From Mucilaginibacter saanensis (GTDB lineage Bacteria > Bacteroidota > Bacteroidia > Sphingobacteriales > Sphingobacteriaceae), in assembly GCF_014200575.1 (NCBI RefSeq), contig NZ_JACHBZ010000003.1:310001-374000 (forward strand): a stretch of 64,000 nt of DNA, written 5' to 3'. Positions within the stretch are counted from its first letter, which is position 1. Each line of letters opens with the position of its first letter. This document shows positions 1 through 9,160 of this stretch, one piece after another. The notes under the pieces are model-generated. The model did no database searches, had not been told where the DNA came from, and was given only the letters and a program-made list of their open reading frames with translations. Made by a program: the position numbers and the translations under genes.

Positions 1-251
1 GCCTTAAGCAGTGAGTTGTATTTTTTTGCTTTTGGTAGCGCACCTGTAACTTTATGTTCGACAGAACCTACCAAAACATCTGTACCAAAAGGTGGTTTAT
101 TATCGTCGGTTATATTGATAATTTTCACGTCGTACCCCGCCTTGTTAACAAAATCAAATAGTTCACGGTAGGCTGTTTGGGCACCACCTAAACCGTCAAC
201 ATGCCCCATGAGTAAAATCCTCTTTTTAGGTGTTGAATTATTAATGTTCAT
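1..251 (-). CDS. Glycosyltransferase, N-terminal part (runs off the window)
   Basis: This is the first ~83 codons of a minus-strand gene whose 3' end lies before base 1. The start ATG is at 249-251 on the complementary strand and reads MNINNSTPKRILLMGHVDGL. The following GGAQTAYRELFDF resembles the nucleotide-sugar glycosyltransferase (GT4-like, GT-B fold) opening, where a Gly-rich loop after the first beta strand precedes a helix. It lies 75 bp downstream of the next glycosyltransferase on the same strand and is probably the distal part of the exopolysaccharide operon. Family assignment rests only on the N-terminus, so the sugar and linkage cannot be judged. Confidence 0.6.
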   Translation of the reverse strand, partial: MNINNSTPKKRILLMGHVDGLGGAQTAYRELFDFVNKAGYDVKIINITDDNKPPFGTDVLVGSVEHKVTGALPKAKKYNSLLK

Positions 252-326
252 GTTGGTATATTTTTAGGGAGTTGAGCTATCGCAATTATTTACCGTTTTA
301 AAGGGGTCTGACTTATTGCTTTATCT

Positions 327-1469
327 TCAATTAAGGCCGCAAACGGTGTAAGCCATGGCTACTTGTTTTATTCGGCTTTTGGGGATAAGCTTATTTTTTA
401 CTTTATAAGCCTCCAGAACATCAGTTTGTGAGTTTGCCTGGTAAACACCAAGCGCTATCATTCCTGTTTTTTTATAGGTTTTATCCTGAGCGCTTATCAA
501 AACGGGGATTCCTCTTTCCATCCAGGTAATTGCAGAGCCACTTTTGTCTATTCCGTCAACAGGACTGGTTACTACTCCCAAATCAACCAGTTCCATGCTC
601 CTGTTTATCATCCCTGGCGATAGCGGACCTGTTTGCCAGTAAGCGGCATCAGCAATGTTTGTGAGGAGTTCACTTACATTTTGCCCTCTGCCGTGGCCAA
701 TTGCTAAAACACCAAATTTTAATCCTGCTGATTTAGCAGTTGCCGCTGTTGTTTCTAATAGCTCTTTTAATCCAGGTCGGTTATAGGTTGTACCGAAAAA
801 ACCCGCTATAAGCCAGTTTTGCGGTGCCGAACTTAATGCTGATAAATTGGCTTTTTCAACCAGATCAGCCCACTCTTCCTGATCACCCAATTCGGTAACT
901 GGTATATTTCCGAATATTGGAACCACATCGGCATGAACACCTATCCTGCTCAAATACAGCGCATAAGGATTAATACTGGTAAATATACTTTCGGGACTTA
1001 AAACTGAAATCAGCAGTTTTAAAAATAACTGTTGAGCCTTACCCAATACTTTCTCTTTTAAACCGGCGTTTACCGCCATGCCACACCACAATTCATGCAG
1101 CATTATATGTAGCTTAACACCTTGGGCTATTTTTTTAAGCCGTAGTATATCAATGGGTAAACCGTATTTATTAAAGGCAAAACCAACGTACTGTAAGCTG
1201 ATAATATCCGGCTTAAACTCACTTACATATTTATTTAAATTAGCATAGCGCTTACCCGACGGCATGTTTGCCGGTAAACGAAAAACATTTATAACGGTGT
1301 CTTCGTAAGCCTGCTCGGCATATTCAATTGCTGACAGATAAGTGTCATTAAGCGCTACTATTACTACCTGATGACCATTGTTGATCAGCTCGCTGGCCAA
1401 TCGGCGAACGTAATCTCCTACACCATCGTGACCTATTTGAAGGGATCCACATATAAAGCAAAACTTCAT
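327..1469 (-). CDS. Glycosyltransferase, GT-B fold (GT4-like)
   Basis: A 380-residue cytoplasmic or membrane-associated protein that probably adds one sugar to a lipid-linked exopolysaccharide repeat unit. It opens with a GT-B type N-terminal Rossmann segment (MKFCFICGSLQIGHDGVGDY, then RRLASELINNGHQVVIVAL), a common start for family 4 enzymes. The C-terminal half has the AGFFGTTYNRPGLKELLE region and a SPVDGIDKSGSAITWMERG stretch, where family 4 enzymes usually place their nucleotide-sugar contacts. The usual EX7E signature is not clear by eye, so the family call is moderate. It follows the GT2 gene with a 41-bp gap and is part of the same minus-strand operon. Confidence 0.7.
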   Translation of the reverse strand: MKFCFICGSLQIGHDGVGDYVRRLASELINNGHQVVIVALNDTYLSAIEYAEQAYEDTVINVFRLPANMPSGKRYANLNKYVSEFKPDIISLQYVGFAFNKYGLPIDILRLKKIAQGVKLHIMLHELWCGMAVNAGLKEKVLGKAQQLFLKLLISVLSPESIFTSINPYALYLSRIGVHADVVPIFGNIPVTELGDQEEWADLVEKANLSALSSAPQNWLIAGFFGTTYNRPGLKELLETTAATAKSAGLKFGVLAIGHGRGQNVSELLTNIADAAYWQTGPLSPGMINRSMELVDLGVVTSPVDGIDKSGSAITWMERGIPVLISAQDKTYKKTGMIALGVYQANSQTDVLEAYKVKNKLIPKSRIKQVAMAYTVCGLN

Positions 1470-1510
1470 CGTCTTTTGATCATGTTACTTTAACGGACTG
1501 GGCTTGTTGA

Positions 1511-2491
1511 TTAAAGCGCGAAAACGCTTCTTTTTAACTTGGTATAAAAATGACGGGTTTTTAAAAGCCCGGGCCATTTAAGTAATAGCGCCATATAGGT
1601 GGCTAAACGCGTAATGAAATCCTTTTGTATGTTTCTAAACTCCCAGCTATGGATACGTTTCTCAGGCAATAGTTGATAATACAGAGCCGATGTTAATTCT
1701 TGTTTATGATCATTGAACAACGGATTCTCTAAAAGTCGTTCATAAAAGTTAATCAGTTCGTCGGCATGGCTATCCCGGATCACCACTGTTTTTGAGCTTA
1801 CGTGATACCTGAAATGAACAAGAACATTGTTGTCATATATAACTTCAGAATGCTGTAAAAAGTAACTTGTAAAAAATATCCTGTCGAAATAATAAGATGA
1901 GGACTCAGAAAACTGACCTATGGAAAGTATATTTTGCAAATCGCACCATACGCCAGGCTGATGAAACGTACTTTTAAGGGCTATAAAGCTTTTAATGGCT
2001 AAATCCTTATTTTCAACCACATCCTTAAATGAAGGATCGTTATCATAAAAATTAAAAACGCGTCCGGCTACTGTTGCTCCTTTTACAAATGATTTACCAA
2101 CATTTAATAAAGCAGATGGCGCTAAAAAGTCGTCGCTATTTATCCAGTTAAAAACATCGCCGGTACATTTTTTTACACCTTTGTTTATAGCATTGGCCTG
2201 CCCCTTATCTTTCTCGCTTACCCAAAGGGTAATCCACGGTTCATACTTCTTAATGATCTCGACAGTATCGTCGGAACTCCCACCGTCAATAATTATATAT
2301 TCGAGATTAGGATAGTTTTGAAGTAATATGGACCGGATGGTTTCTTCAATAAATTGCCCCTGATTATAGCTTGGGGTAACAATTGAAATTTTAGGCCAAT
2401 CTGATTTGGAGTCGTAGCTATTGCTACCAACTTCCTGATTCCATGGCCATCCTTTTTTATCTGTAGCTGGTAATTGACTAAGTAATGGCAT
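1511..2491 (-). CDS. Glycosyltransferase family 2
   Basis: A 326-residue GT-A fold glycosyltransferase. The N-terminal domain (about residues 33-130) shows the canonical GT2 pattern: ISIVTPSYNQGQFIEETIRS, a YIIIDGGSSDDT nucleotide-binding loop, the GQANAINKG helix and an NSDD motif serving as the metal-binding DXD equivalent. It probably transfers a sugar in assembly of the exopolysaccharide repeat unit on the cytoplasmic face. No membrane segments are evident except a weakly hydrophobic C-terminal stretch. The start is 2 bp past the stop of the flippase gene upstream, indicating tight co-transcription and probably translational coupling. Sugar donor and acceptor are unknown. Confidence 0.85.
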   Translation of the reverse strand: MPLLSQLPATDKKGWPWNQEVGSNSYDSKSDWPKISIVTPSYNQGQFIEETIRSILLQNYPNLEYIIIDGGSSDDTVEIIKKYEPWITLWVSEKDKGQANAINKGVKKCTGDVFNWINSDDFLAPSALLNVGKSFVKGATVAGRVFNFYDNDPSFKDVVENKDLAIKSFIALKSTFHQPGVWCDLQNILSIGQFSESSSYYFDRIFFTSYFLQHSEVIYDNNVLVHFRYHVSSKTVVIRDSHADELINFYERLLENPLFNDHKQELTSALYYQLLPEKRIHSWEFRNIQKDFITRLATYMALLLKWPGLLKTRHFYTKLKRSVFAL

Positions 2492-2493
2492 AT

Positions 2494-3783
2494 CTATTTT
2501 ACTCTATTTATCATTACTATGCTGTAAATCATGTGCATCACCATTTCAAAAGCGGCCACATAAATATTTAGCAATAAAATACCATGCAGGGTAGATATAT
2601 CTAATAAGGCAGCACATATAGCTATAGCTGCAATGCTTAATGGTATCAGTATAATTGGCTTTATTGCCCAGCCCCTATGCGTGTACAATGAGAATGACGA
2701 ACCCGCAATGAGGGCTATACAACTACCTGCAATATTTAACACCACCTCGCTTTTTAAATTGGCATAAGAAGGGCCCAAAATCCATAGTATTTGTGCAGGG
2801 AACAGCCAAACCACACCTACAATAAGCGCCATCAACATAAACAGTACTACCTGTATCTCCAGGTATCGCTTAAGTAATACTTTCCTATCAGCAGCTAAAC
2901 GGGCAAAACGGGGCGATATTAATGTAGAAAACAACACGTTGAATAAGCTAAGCACCATAACCAAACGGCCTAAAGCACCTACCTGCGCTACTGATGTTGT
3001 TGACCCGAAAACTGATATTAACCATATTGTGATTTGGCCAGACGCACAGTAATATATAGCTCCTGGTAATATGCGTTTTACAAAGGCCAGTATCTCTATC
3101 CTGATAGCCGGATCAGGCTTTTGATGTATCTGCGCGTACTTGGCCGATGTTTTTCGTAGTTGCAGATTTGCCCAAATTTGTGGCAGTCCCGATGCCAGTA
3201 CAGCTATATATGCCCAGGGAAACGTAAATATGGTTAATCCGATTAAGGCGAGGCGCAGAACATTGGTACCCACCTGTATTTTTTGCAATGGCGCTATATC
3301 CTGTTTAAGCTTTGGCGCTACTTCTAATAACGTTCCCGAAAGCGACATAAAAAAAGCAGGAATAAGCGATAAGGTTATTAATATAGCGGTAAGCTTACTT
3401 GCACCATGATGAATTAGCAAATACAATAAAATTGGCACAGCAACAAGAAGACTGCCAACGGCAAATTTTCTTCGCAGATCTAAACCAGTAGCTATTACCT
3501 GACCAAGCTTTTCAGGGTCTGTCCATATTTTGCCTCCTTGCGACATTACTCCGGTTGAAATTCCACCGTCTGCCAGTAATATCATAGTACCCAGCATGGT
3601 ATTGGCTAAAGTATATAAAGCGTATTCCTTCGTGGGTAGTAACCTGATTACAATAATTGCACTTAAAAAACCAATAACCTGAATTACAAGCTGGGCCGAA
3701 CCGGTGATAGTAATAAGCTTTCCCCATTCCAGTAGTTTCGCTTGTTTTGCATTTAATGGGGTATTTTGAATAGCTGTTTTCAT
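2494..3783 (-). CDS. Polysaccharide flippase (Wzx/MATE-like oligosaccharide transporter)
   Basis: A 429-residue polytopic membrane protein with about 12 hydrophobic segments spread over the whole length (for example LVIQVIGFLSAIIVIRLLPT near residue 32 and the C-terminal IAAIAICAALL region). The layout and the early F-L-S-A-I-I-V-I-R-L-L-P-T-K-E-Y pattern match the polysaccharide biosynthesis/O-antigen flippase family, which moves lipid-linked repeat units across the inner membrane. Position between the Wzc-like gene and two glycosyltransferases supports this. No separate Wzy polymerase is visible in the window and it may lie further downstream, before base 1. Confidence 0.82.
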   Translation of the reverse strand: MKTAIQNTPLNAKQAKLLEWGKLITITGSAQLVIQVIGFLSAIIVIRLLPTKEYALYTLANTMLGTMILLADGGISTGVMSQGGKIWTDPEKLGQVIATGLDLRRKFAVGSLLVAVPILLYLLIHHGASKLTAILITLSLIPAFFMSLSGTLLEVAPKLKQDIAPLQKIQVGTNVLRLALIGLTIFTFPWAYIAVLASGLPQIWANLQLRKTSAKYAQIHQKPDPAIRIEILAFVKRILPGAIYYCASGQITIWLISVFGSTTSVAQVGALGRLVMVLSLFNVLFSTLISPRFARLAADRKVLLKRYLEIQVVLFMLMALIVGVVWLFPAQILWILGPSYANLKSEVVLNIAGSCIALIAGSSFSLYTHRGWAIKPIILIPLSIAAIAICAALLDISTLHGILLLNIYVAAFEMVMHMIYSIVMINRVK

Positions 3784-3862
3784 TTAGCTTATATAAAGCA
3801 ACGTGGATAGGTTTTATGGGGCAAATAGCCTGTAGTGATTAATAACTAACTGAAGCCAATGA

Positions 3863-6190
3863 TCAGGCAAGTAGTTTTCTAACCTTATCCTTAGTATAAT
3901 AGCTATTGTCATAGTTGTAGCCATAGCCATATTTTGATCTTTGGATTCCGTTAAAAATGATGTTAAGGTTAGGCAGCTTTTTATCTTTAAAAAGCTGCTT
4001 GATAAATTTCAATTCGGTTTTATCAGTATAACCTTGTTTTACTAAATAGAAAGTAACATCACACACTCTTGACAAGATCATGGCATCAGTTACCAGGTGT
4101 AACGGAGGGGTATCAATTAAAATATCATCGTACTCGGTACGGAGTTTATTTATTAGTAAGTCCAGTTCGGACGATTCAAGTAACTCCGAGGGGTTGTCAG
4201 GGATAGTGCCGGCCCCTGCAACAAATAGATTTTTATGAATACCTGATGGTTGAATAATGCCATCAATAGTTGCCATACCTTCTAAATAGTCGCTTAAACC
4301 AGGATGTAGCGGGTCAAGATTAAAAATCCTGGATATTTTTGGTCTGCGCAAGTCAAATTCTAAAATAAGTACCTTCCGGTTAGTTGCAGCGAGGGTAGCT
4401 CCAATATTGCTCGTTACAAAGCTTTTCCCTTCGCCCGAAACACTTGATGTAAACATAGAAACCCTACCGCTCAGTTTTGCCTGATATAGTAATTGAATAC
4501 TGGTACGCAAAGCCCTGAATTGTTCGCCTATGGCGTATGCATTTTTTTGCAGCACCACTATATTATTTTTACCTTTTTCCTGGCTTAGCTCACAAATGAT
4601 GGGTACCGAGGTAACACTCTCAATTTCGCTGCGGTTAACAACCCGGTTCCTGATTAAATCCCGGCCGTAAATAAACCCGGCCGGAATACCAAGGCCCAGT
4701 AAAAAAGCTAAAACATAAGGAACTTGTTTTTTTGATTTAGGAGCAACATAATAAGGCTCTTCTACGGTATGAATACCAGTAAGCGTTGATGCATAACTAA
4801 GAGAAATCTCTTCCTTTTTTTGCAGTAAATAGATATAAAGATTTTCCTTGATACTTTGCTGACGCTTAATGCTGATATATTGACGCTCTTGTCCCGGTAT
4901 GTTTTTAATAGAAGCCTCGAAACCTGAATTATAATGATTGAGTTGCTTTTGTACCGAAATCAATGAGGCTTTTATTCCAGCGATATTGGCTTTGATGGCC
5001 GTTTTGGTGGTACTTATCTGCCTGTTTAACGGATCAAAAATAGGATTCCTCTCCGGGGTGGTGGCAAGCAGTTTATCACGTTGCAACTGTAGTTTTGATA
5101 ATTGATCAACAAGACTAATCAGGCCCGGATCTGAAATACCAAGGGTAGCAGGTACAGTTTCATTATTATTGGGCGAGTTTACATAACGCTCAATCCCTTC
5201 AATTACGTTAAGCTGTACATTTACATCGTTTAAACGGGTGTCAGTACTTTGAACGTTATCCAGATAAAATTTTGATTTTGATGAGATATCAGTAAGCCCG
5301 ATGCTGCTTTTATATCCTTCAACGTCCTTTTCAACATTGGTAAGCTCGCCGGTTAATGATTGCAGCCTGTCATCAATAAACTTCATAGTGCTTTTGGTCA
5401 CCTTGTTCTTATCCTCGATACTTGATATTTTGTAAGCCTTTATCAGCTCAACCAAAAAGGCTTTACCTCTTTCAGGTATCTCATCCTCCAACTCCAGCTC
5501 AATAATGGGTGCGGTTTTATTCAACGTTACAATAACACCATTCTGATAATTGGTAACTACATCTTCGGGGTTTTGAATATTTATAGTGATAGTTCTGCCT
5601 ATGTAATCATCAAGGTATGCTGTTTTGGTCAATGTCCAGGAGCCTAAATCATTCTTCATCACATCATTAAAAGAAAAGGCAGGTGAATCGCCATTAACCC
5701 TTTTTAGAACAAATTGATTTTTGTTTTTGATGTAAACCGTTAACGAATGATCTGTAAGGCCGCCGGTCGAGCTTATCAGCTTAAAATTTACCGGTGTTGT
5801 TGTGTAAATATCCAGATTAGAATAATTGGTGATCTCCTTATAGCTTGTCCATAATTGAAGATCATTAACTACCTGCCGGATTAATGGGCGTGATTTGATG
5901 ATTTCGGGTTCGGTTTCAATAACCTTGGGCGATCCTGTAACCATTTCTTCAAGTGCATCCTTATCCGTTGAGGCTTGCTTTTCATCTTTAATTGACAGCT
6001 TTGCCTTAATATCGTAAACCGGTTTTGTATGCCGTATATAAAAAAAGGCTATGGCAAAAGCAATAACAACACTTAATACAAAGAAAGGCCAGTAATGCAG
6101 GTATTTAGCAAAAGCACCCCGTAAATCCTTAGATGAATTTTCTTCTCTGCCATCAAAGGACGAAGCCAGGAACAGTTGTTCATTATTCAT
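3863..6190 (-). CDS. Wzc-like polysaccharide co-polymerase with BY-kinase domain
   Basis: A 775-residue inner-membrane protein controlling exopolysaccharide polymerization and export. A first transmembrane helix at about 33-52 is followed by a Wzz-type periplasmic domain with long helices (about 60-485), a second membrane helix at about 489-506, and a cytoplasmic bacterial tyrosine kinase. The kinase shows Walker A SVSGEGKSF near 583, Walker A' LILEFDLRRPK near 610, and Walker B DDILIDTPP near 687. The tail is tyrosine rich (KYGYGYNYDNSYY), the expected autophosphorylation cluster. It starts 5 bp after the Wza-like gene, so the two are transcribed together, export lipoprotein first. Confidence 0.93.
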   Translation of the reverse strand: MNNEQLFLASSFDGREENSSKDLRGAFAKYLHYWPFFVLSVVIAFAIAFFYIRHTKPVYDIKAKLSIKDEKQASTDKDALEEMVTGSPKVIETEPEIIKSRPLIRQVVNDLQLWTSYKEITNYSNLDIYTTTPVNFKLISSTGGLTDHSLTVYIKNKNQFVLKRVNGDSPAFSFNDVMKNDLGSWTLTKTAYLDDYIGRTITINIQNPEDVVTNYQNGVIVTLNKTAPIIELELEDEIPERGKAFLVELIKAYKISSIEDKNKVTKSTMKFIDDRLQSLTGELTNVEKDVEGYKSSIGLTDISSKSKFYLDNVQSTDTRLNDVNVQLNVIEGIERYVNSPNNNETVPATLGISDPGLISLVDQLSKLQLQRDKLLATTPERNPIFDPLNRQISTTKTAIKANIAGIKASLISVQKQLNHYNSGFEASIKNIPGQERQYISIKRQQSIKENLYIYLLQKKEEISLSYASTLTGIHTVEEPYYVAPKSKKQVPYVLAFLLGLGIPAGFIYGRDLIRNRVVNRSEIESVTSVPIICELSQEKGKNNIVVLQKNAYAIGEQFRALRTSIQLLYQAKLSGRVSMFTSSVSGEGKSFVTSNIGATLAATNRKVLILEFDLRRPKISRIFNLDPLHPGLSDYLEGMATIDGIIQPSGIHKNLFVAGAGTIPDNPSELLESSELDLLINKLRTEYDDILIDTPPLHLVTDAMILSRVCDVTFYLVKQGYTDKTELKFIKQLFKDKKLPNLNIIFNGIQRSKYGYGYNYDNSYYTKDKVRKLLA

Positions 6191-6195
6191 AATTA

Positions 6196-6942
6196 TTAAT
6201 TTTTAATAACACTTGTTAATACAATTGTCAGTACCGAAAGCGCTGATAATAGTAAGCTTACGGTCCGGTAACTTCTATCGCCTGAACCTGACTTGGTTTT
6301 ATCAGGTTGAACATAGATAACATCATTGTTTTTAAGATAATAATATGGAGACTTAAAAAGGCTTGCCGAGGTAAGGTCTATATTGATATATTGACGCTTA
6401 CCATCAATTTCTCTTATCAAAAGCAAATTGTTGCGGATACCGGTTATATTTAGGTCGCCAGCCAAACCAAGCGCCTCGGTAATAGTTATCCGTTCATTTT
6501 GTATCTTATATATATCCGGACGAGCCACGTCACCAATAACAGATATCTTGAAGTTCATTATCCGCACATTTACTGAGGGCTCCTTTAAATACACGGTCAG
6601 CTTTTTCTGAATCTGCTCCCTGATTGCGTTGGTGGTAAGGCCCTCCACCTTTAAGCTACCAATAAGTGGTACCTGTATATTACCATTTTGATCTACCAGG
6701 TAACCGACGTCCTTATTGTCGGCATCTTTCCAGGCTTCAGGATTTAAGCTGCTCACTGTAATACCAAGTATATCTTCCTTTTGAATGGTTAGCGGCGAAA
6801 AGTTATCTATATTCTCCTTTAAAGTATTGGACCTTTCCAAATCCTGAAAATATGGGATGCTCTTATAAGAGCTGCTGCATGAAGAAAAAACAGCTATCAA
6901 TAAAACGAGAATGAACGTATAGTTTATACTATTTTTTTTCAT
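6196..6942 (-). CDS. Wza-like polysaccharide export lipoprotein
   Basis: A 248-residue outer-membrane export protein and first gene of the minus-strand exopolysaccharide operon. The signal peptide ends in a lipobox (VFSSCSSS, Cys about 22). A Poly_export domain lies at about 50-125 (KEDILGITVSSLNPEAW) and an SLBB-like segment at about 128-200 (ISVIGDVARPDIYKIQNERI). A hydrophobic C-terminal segment (VSLLLSALSVLTIVLTSVI) could be a membrane helix, as in other Bacteroidota homologs; E. coli Wza also ends in a membrane helix but is longer. It pairs with the adjacent Wzc-like kinase. An 853-bp untranslated spacer precedes it, next to a divergent UpxY-type antiterminator. Confidence 0.9.
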   Translation of the reverse strand: MKKNSINYTFILVLLIAVFSSCSSSYKSIPYFQDLERSNTLKENIDNFSPLTIQKEDILGITVSSLNPEAWKDADNKDVGYLVDQNGNIQVPLIGSLKVEGLTTNAIREQIQKKLTVYLKEPSVNVRIMNFKISVIGDVARPDIYKIQNERITITEALGLAGDLNITGIRNNLLLIREIDGKRQYINIDLTSASLFKSPYYYLKNNDVIYVQPDKTKSGSGDRSYRTVSLLLSALSVLTIVLTSVIKN

Positions 6943-7795
6943 TGTAGTTGGAGTTAATATTATAAAATTGAATTGCAGGTATTTTGCGCTTTTTGACTAA
7001 TGAAACAAGCAGGAATCCAGAGTATAGGACTGTTTTTAAGGAGATAGAAGCAAGATGAATCTGGTGACATTTTAAAGCTTCGCCATTTCACTTACAGTAA
7101 TTACATTTTCCTTTTTATTAAATAATCAATATTAATAGTTGTAAAACAAAACCATTATAGATAAATTATTTTCATAAAATTACACAGTTCTTTACATTAT
7201 TATCAATAAAAAGCCCGTTCGTTTAGAAAATGGGAAAAAATGTGCAGATTTTTTACAATTAAATACAAGCATGTGAGAAAATATGATTAACTATTGTGTA
7301 ATTAAAGTGCCTAACTGTAAATAATATCATAATTGAACAATACTTTTATGCCAATCAAGCCTATTTCTGGAATACGACATCGCCAATAATTTTTTGAGAG
7401 CAAAAACCCCAAATAACGGAAGTTGTAATAAAATAAACTGATTTAACTGGTACAAGAATTTCGATATAAAAAACTGATAATAAGCCATTTTAGAAAACAG
7501 TTAACATGCATATTTTCTATCAGCATGAAGCCATGTATATGTTAAAGCTCATTATATTATTGAATCTTTGGCAAGAGGTTGCAGAAAAGGAAGAGGAGGT
7601 ATTTATAGTGTTAGTTTTCAATTAGATGAGGGTTACCTCAGACACAAAAATCAAAACTTCTCACTTTTTCACAATATTAAAACAACCAAACTATATATCT
7701 ATTAAATATTAACTTAAAAGATGATTTTTATCACAATAATTGATAACACTACTTAGCCTATTAAGTAGGAATTAATTTGATAAAAACCACCACAT
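6943..7795. other. Long AT-rich divergent spacer / leader region of exopolysaccharide operon
   Basis: This 853-bp gap separates the Wza-like gene (minus) from the UpxY-type gene (plus). I see no credible gene in it; the longest plausible reading frame is a 30-codon ORF at 7533-7625 without supporting signals. The sequence is strongly AT-rich with many A and T runs. No perfect TAnnTTTG box was found on the minus strand. A spacer this long between an antiterminator gene and its likely target operon fits a long 5' leader on which such factors act, but no recruitment element was recognised. Confidence 0.4.
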
Positions 7796-8335
7796 ATGAA
7801 AGAAGAAAAAATAGTTCAACTAAAAAAAGCTTCGGAGAAACACTGGATGGTCATCTATACAAGGTCCAGATTTGAAAAAAAGATAGATAAAACCTTGCAG
7901 GAAAATGGGATCACTTCCTTTTGCCCGGTAATTAAATCAAAGAAAAAATGGGCCGACAGAACCAAATTAGTCGAAACCCCTCTTTTTTCCTCTTATGTAT
8001 TTGTCAAGGTTGATTTGAGTGATCAATTAAAAGTTAAGCAAGTACAGGGGGTTTTAAATTTCATTTCCTATTGCAGAAAACCAGTAATACTAAAGGATTT
8101 AGAAATTGAAAGAATTAAACACATAGTAGAAAGCTATTCAGATATTGAAATTCATAGTATCAGCAGTTTAAATATTGGCGATACTGTTAAAATAAAAGAT
8201 GGCTTACTATTAAACTATCAAGGGGTAATACGTCAAATTACAGGCAAGTCTGTATTGATGGCCATAGAACAGCTTGATTGTGTTTTAACGGTTAAGGTTA
8301 GTCTTGATCTGTTGGCTTTAAACGCAGCCAGCTAA
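7796..8335 (+). CDS. UpxY-type NusG-like transcription antiterminator
   Basis: A 179-residue specialised NusG paralog. The NGN domain (about 15-110) begins KHWMVIYTRSRFEKKI and carries CPVIKSKKKWADR and TPLFSSYVFVK, typical of the Bacteroidota UpxY/RfaH-like branch. A C-terminal KOW-type segment (about 125-175; IGDTVKIKDGLLLNYQGVI) should contact the ribosome or NusE. In Bacteroides such proteins allow RNA polymerase to read through long leaders of capsular polysaccharide operons. Unusually, here it does not head the polysaccharide operon but is divergent from it, so action would have to be in trans on the neighbouring transcript. It is followed 105 bp later by a small HTH gene on the same strand. 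Confidence 0.88.
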   Translation: MKEEKIVQLKKASEKHWMVIYTRSRFEKKIDKTLQENGITSFCPVIKSKKKWADRTKLVETPLFSSYVFVKVDLSDQLKVKQVQGVLNFISYCRKPVILKDLEIERIKHIVESYSDIEIHSISSLNIGDTVKIKDGLLLNYQGVIRQITGKSVLMAIEQLDCVLTVKVSLDLLALNAAS

Positions 8336-8396
8336 ATCCAAGTATTGAAACCATAAGGGACAATAATATTAAAATAAAGCCTATTCATAATAATTG

Positions 8397-8409
8397 CACA
8401 ATAATTGTG
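8397..8409. promoter_or_regulatory. Short perfect inverted repeat upstream of HTH gene
   Basis: CACAAT-A-ATTGTG is a 6-bp perfect inverted repeat with one central base, 31 bp before the start of the HTH gene at 8441. With the preceding G it forms GCACAATAATTG. A similar box, GCACAAAAGTTG, lies at 9667-9678 upstream of the paralogous HTH gene. It could be an autoregulatory operator; the sequence alone does not prove it. Confidence 0.35.
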
Positions 8410-8440
8410 ATATAGTGTGCAGCAGTAACATAAAATACCG

Positions 8441-8836
8441 ATGGATTTACATTATGGTCAAATAGTTGAAAAGGTAATAAGACGTAAAGGCTATAGTATA
8501 AGTGAGGTTGCCAGATTTACTAAAGTTAACAGACGATCCGTTTATAATTGGTTTAACCAAAAGAATTTAAAAACAGAAATTATATTCCGGATCGGCATCA
8601 GTCTTAAACATGATTTCTCTGTGGAGTTTCCTCACCTATTTACGGGTAAGGAATTTGAAAATGTTATAAAAGATTTTAAATTTTCTGATTTTGAACCAGA
8701 ACCAGCTGCAGAACAGTCAGAAAACTCATATTGGAAAGATAAGTATATAGATCTTTTAGAAAAATATAGCGAGATCTTAATAAAGAATGCTGAAAAAAAT
8801 CAGCTAAAATCTCCTGAACAACAAGGTAATAATTAG
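8441..8836 (+). CDS. Small HTH DNA-binding protein (paralog A)
   Basis: A 131-residue protein with an N-terminal helix-turn-helix of the Cro/C1-like type (about residues 5-55: GQIVEKVIRRKGYSISEVAR, then FTKVNRRSVYNWFNQ as turn and recognition helix). The C-terminal third is charged and ends in a predicted helix (YWKDKYIDLLEKYSEIL) that may mediate dimerization. About 55% of the first 73 residues are identical, by my own hand alignment, to the protein encoded at 9792-10142. It follows the UpxY-type gene on the same strand and could be co-transcribed with it, although a short inverted repeat lies between them. Target genes are unknown; the adjoining exopolysaccharide operon is a reasonable guess. 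Confidence 0.72.
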   Translation: MDLHYGQIVEKVIRRKGYSISEVARFTKVNRRSVYNWFNQKNLKTEIIFRIGISLKHDFSVEFPHLFTGKEFENVIKDFKFSDFEPEPAAEQSENSYWKDKYIDLLEKYSEILIKNAEKNQLKSPEQQGNN

Positions 8837-8848
8837 TATAATTACCTT
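8823..8848 (+). terminator. Candidate weak terminator hairpin overlapping the HTH gene end
   Basis: AAGGTAAT (8823-8830) pairs with ATTACCTT (8841-8848) around a 10-base loop that contains the stop codon; the right arm runs into TTT and an AT-rich stretch. The stem is AT-rich, so termination may be inefficient. It lies between converging genes. Confidence 0.4.
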
Positions 8849-8887
8849 TTAATCAAATAATTATAAATAAACCATCAATGTGAGCAT

Positions 8888-9160
8888 TTATACAACAATG
8901 CTTTTCAGAAAGAAGTTCAATTCGCGCAAAAATTTGAGTTGAATTTTCAATTCCTCAATCGTCATCTCGGCGTTTTCGCAATCAATAATATTATCTGAGA
9001 TGGAATGAATCATGGCCTCAAAGCCAGGTGCATTTATGTTCATGAAAGACGAGCAATGAACTAAAAAATCCTTTAACTCTTTATGGTTAACTTTAAATTC
9101 AGCTCCGTCAATATCTACAATCTGTTTTATTGGTAGTTGTCGTCTTCTCTCAATTATCAT
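8888..9160 (-). CDS. Hypothetical 90-residue protein
   Basis: I do not recognise this 90-residue protein. It reads MIIERRRQLPIKQIVDIDGA at the N-terminus, then EFKVNHKELKDFLVHCSSF and an acidic, helix-prone C-terminal half (AEMTIEELKIQLKFLRELNF). It has no signal peptide or membrane helix and a pI that looks near neutral to acidic. It sits on the opposite strand between two paralogous HTH genes, converging on the first. Coding status rests on the amino-acid make-up and the lack of any better ORF; it could be a small partner of one of the HTH proteins, but nothing in the sequence shows that. Confidence 0.5.
   Translation of the reverse strand: MIIERRRQLPIKQIVDIDGAEFKVNHKELKDFLVHCSSFMNINAPGFEAMIHSISDNIIDCENAEMTIEELKIQLKFLRELNFFLKSIVV

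Noticed and set aside
7177..7304. AATTACACA / TGTGTAATT inverted repeat about 110 bp apart
   Set aside because: Nine-base AT-rich arms with such a long loop are expected by chance in this spacer.
7533..7625. 30-codon ORF in the exopolysaccharide leader region
   Set aside because: No ribosome-binding signal, no homology I recognise, and length within chance expectation for AT-rich sequence.
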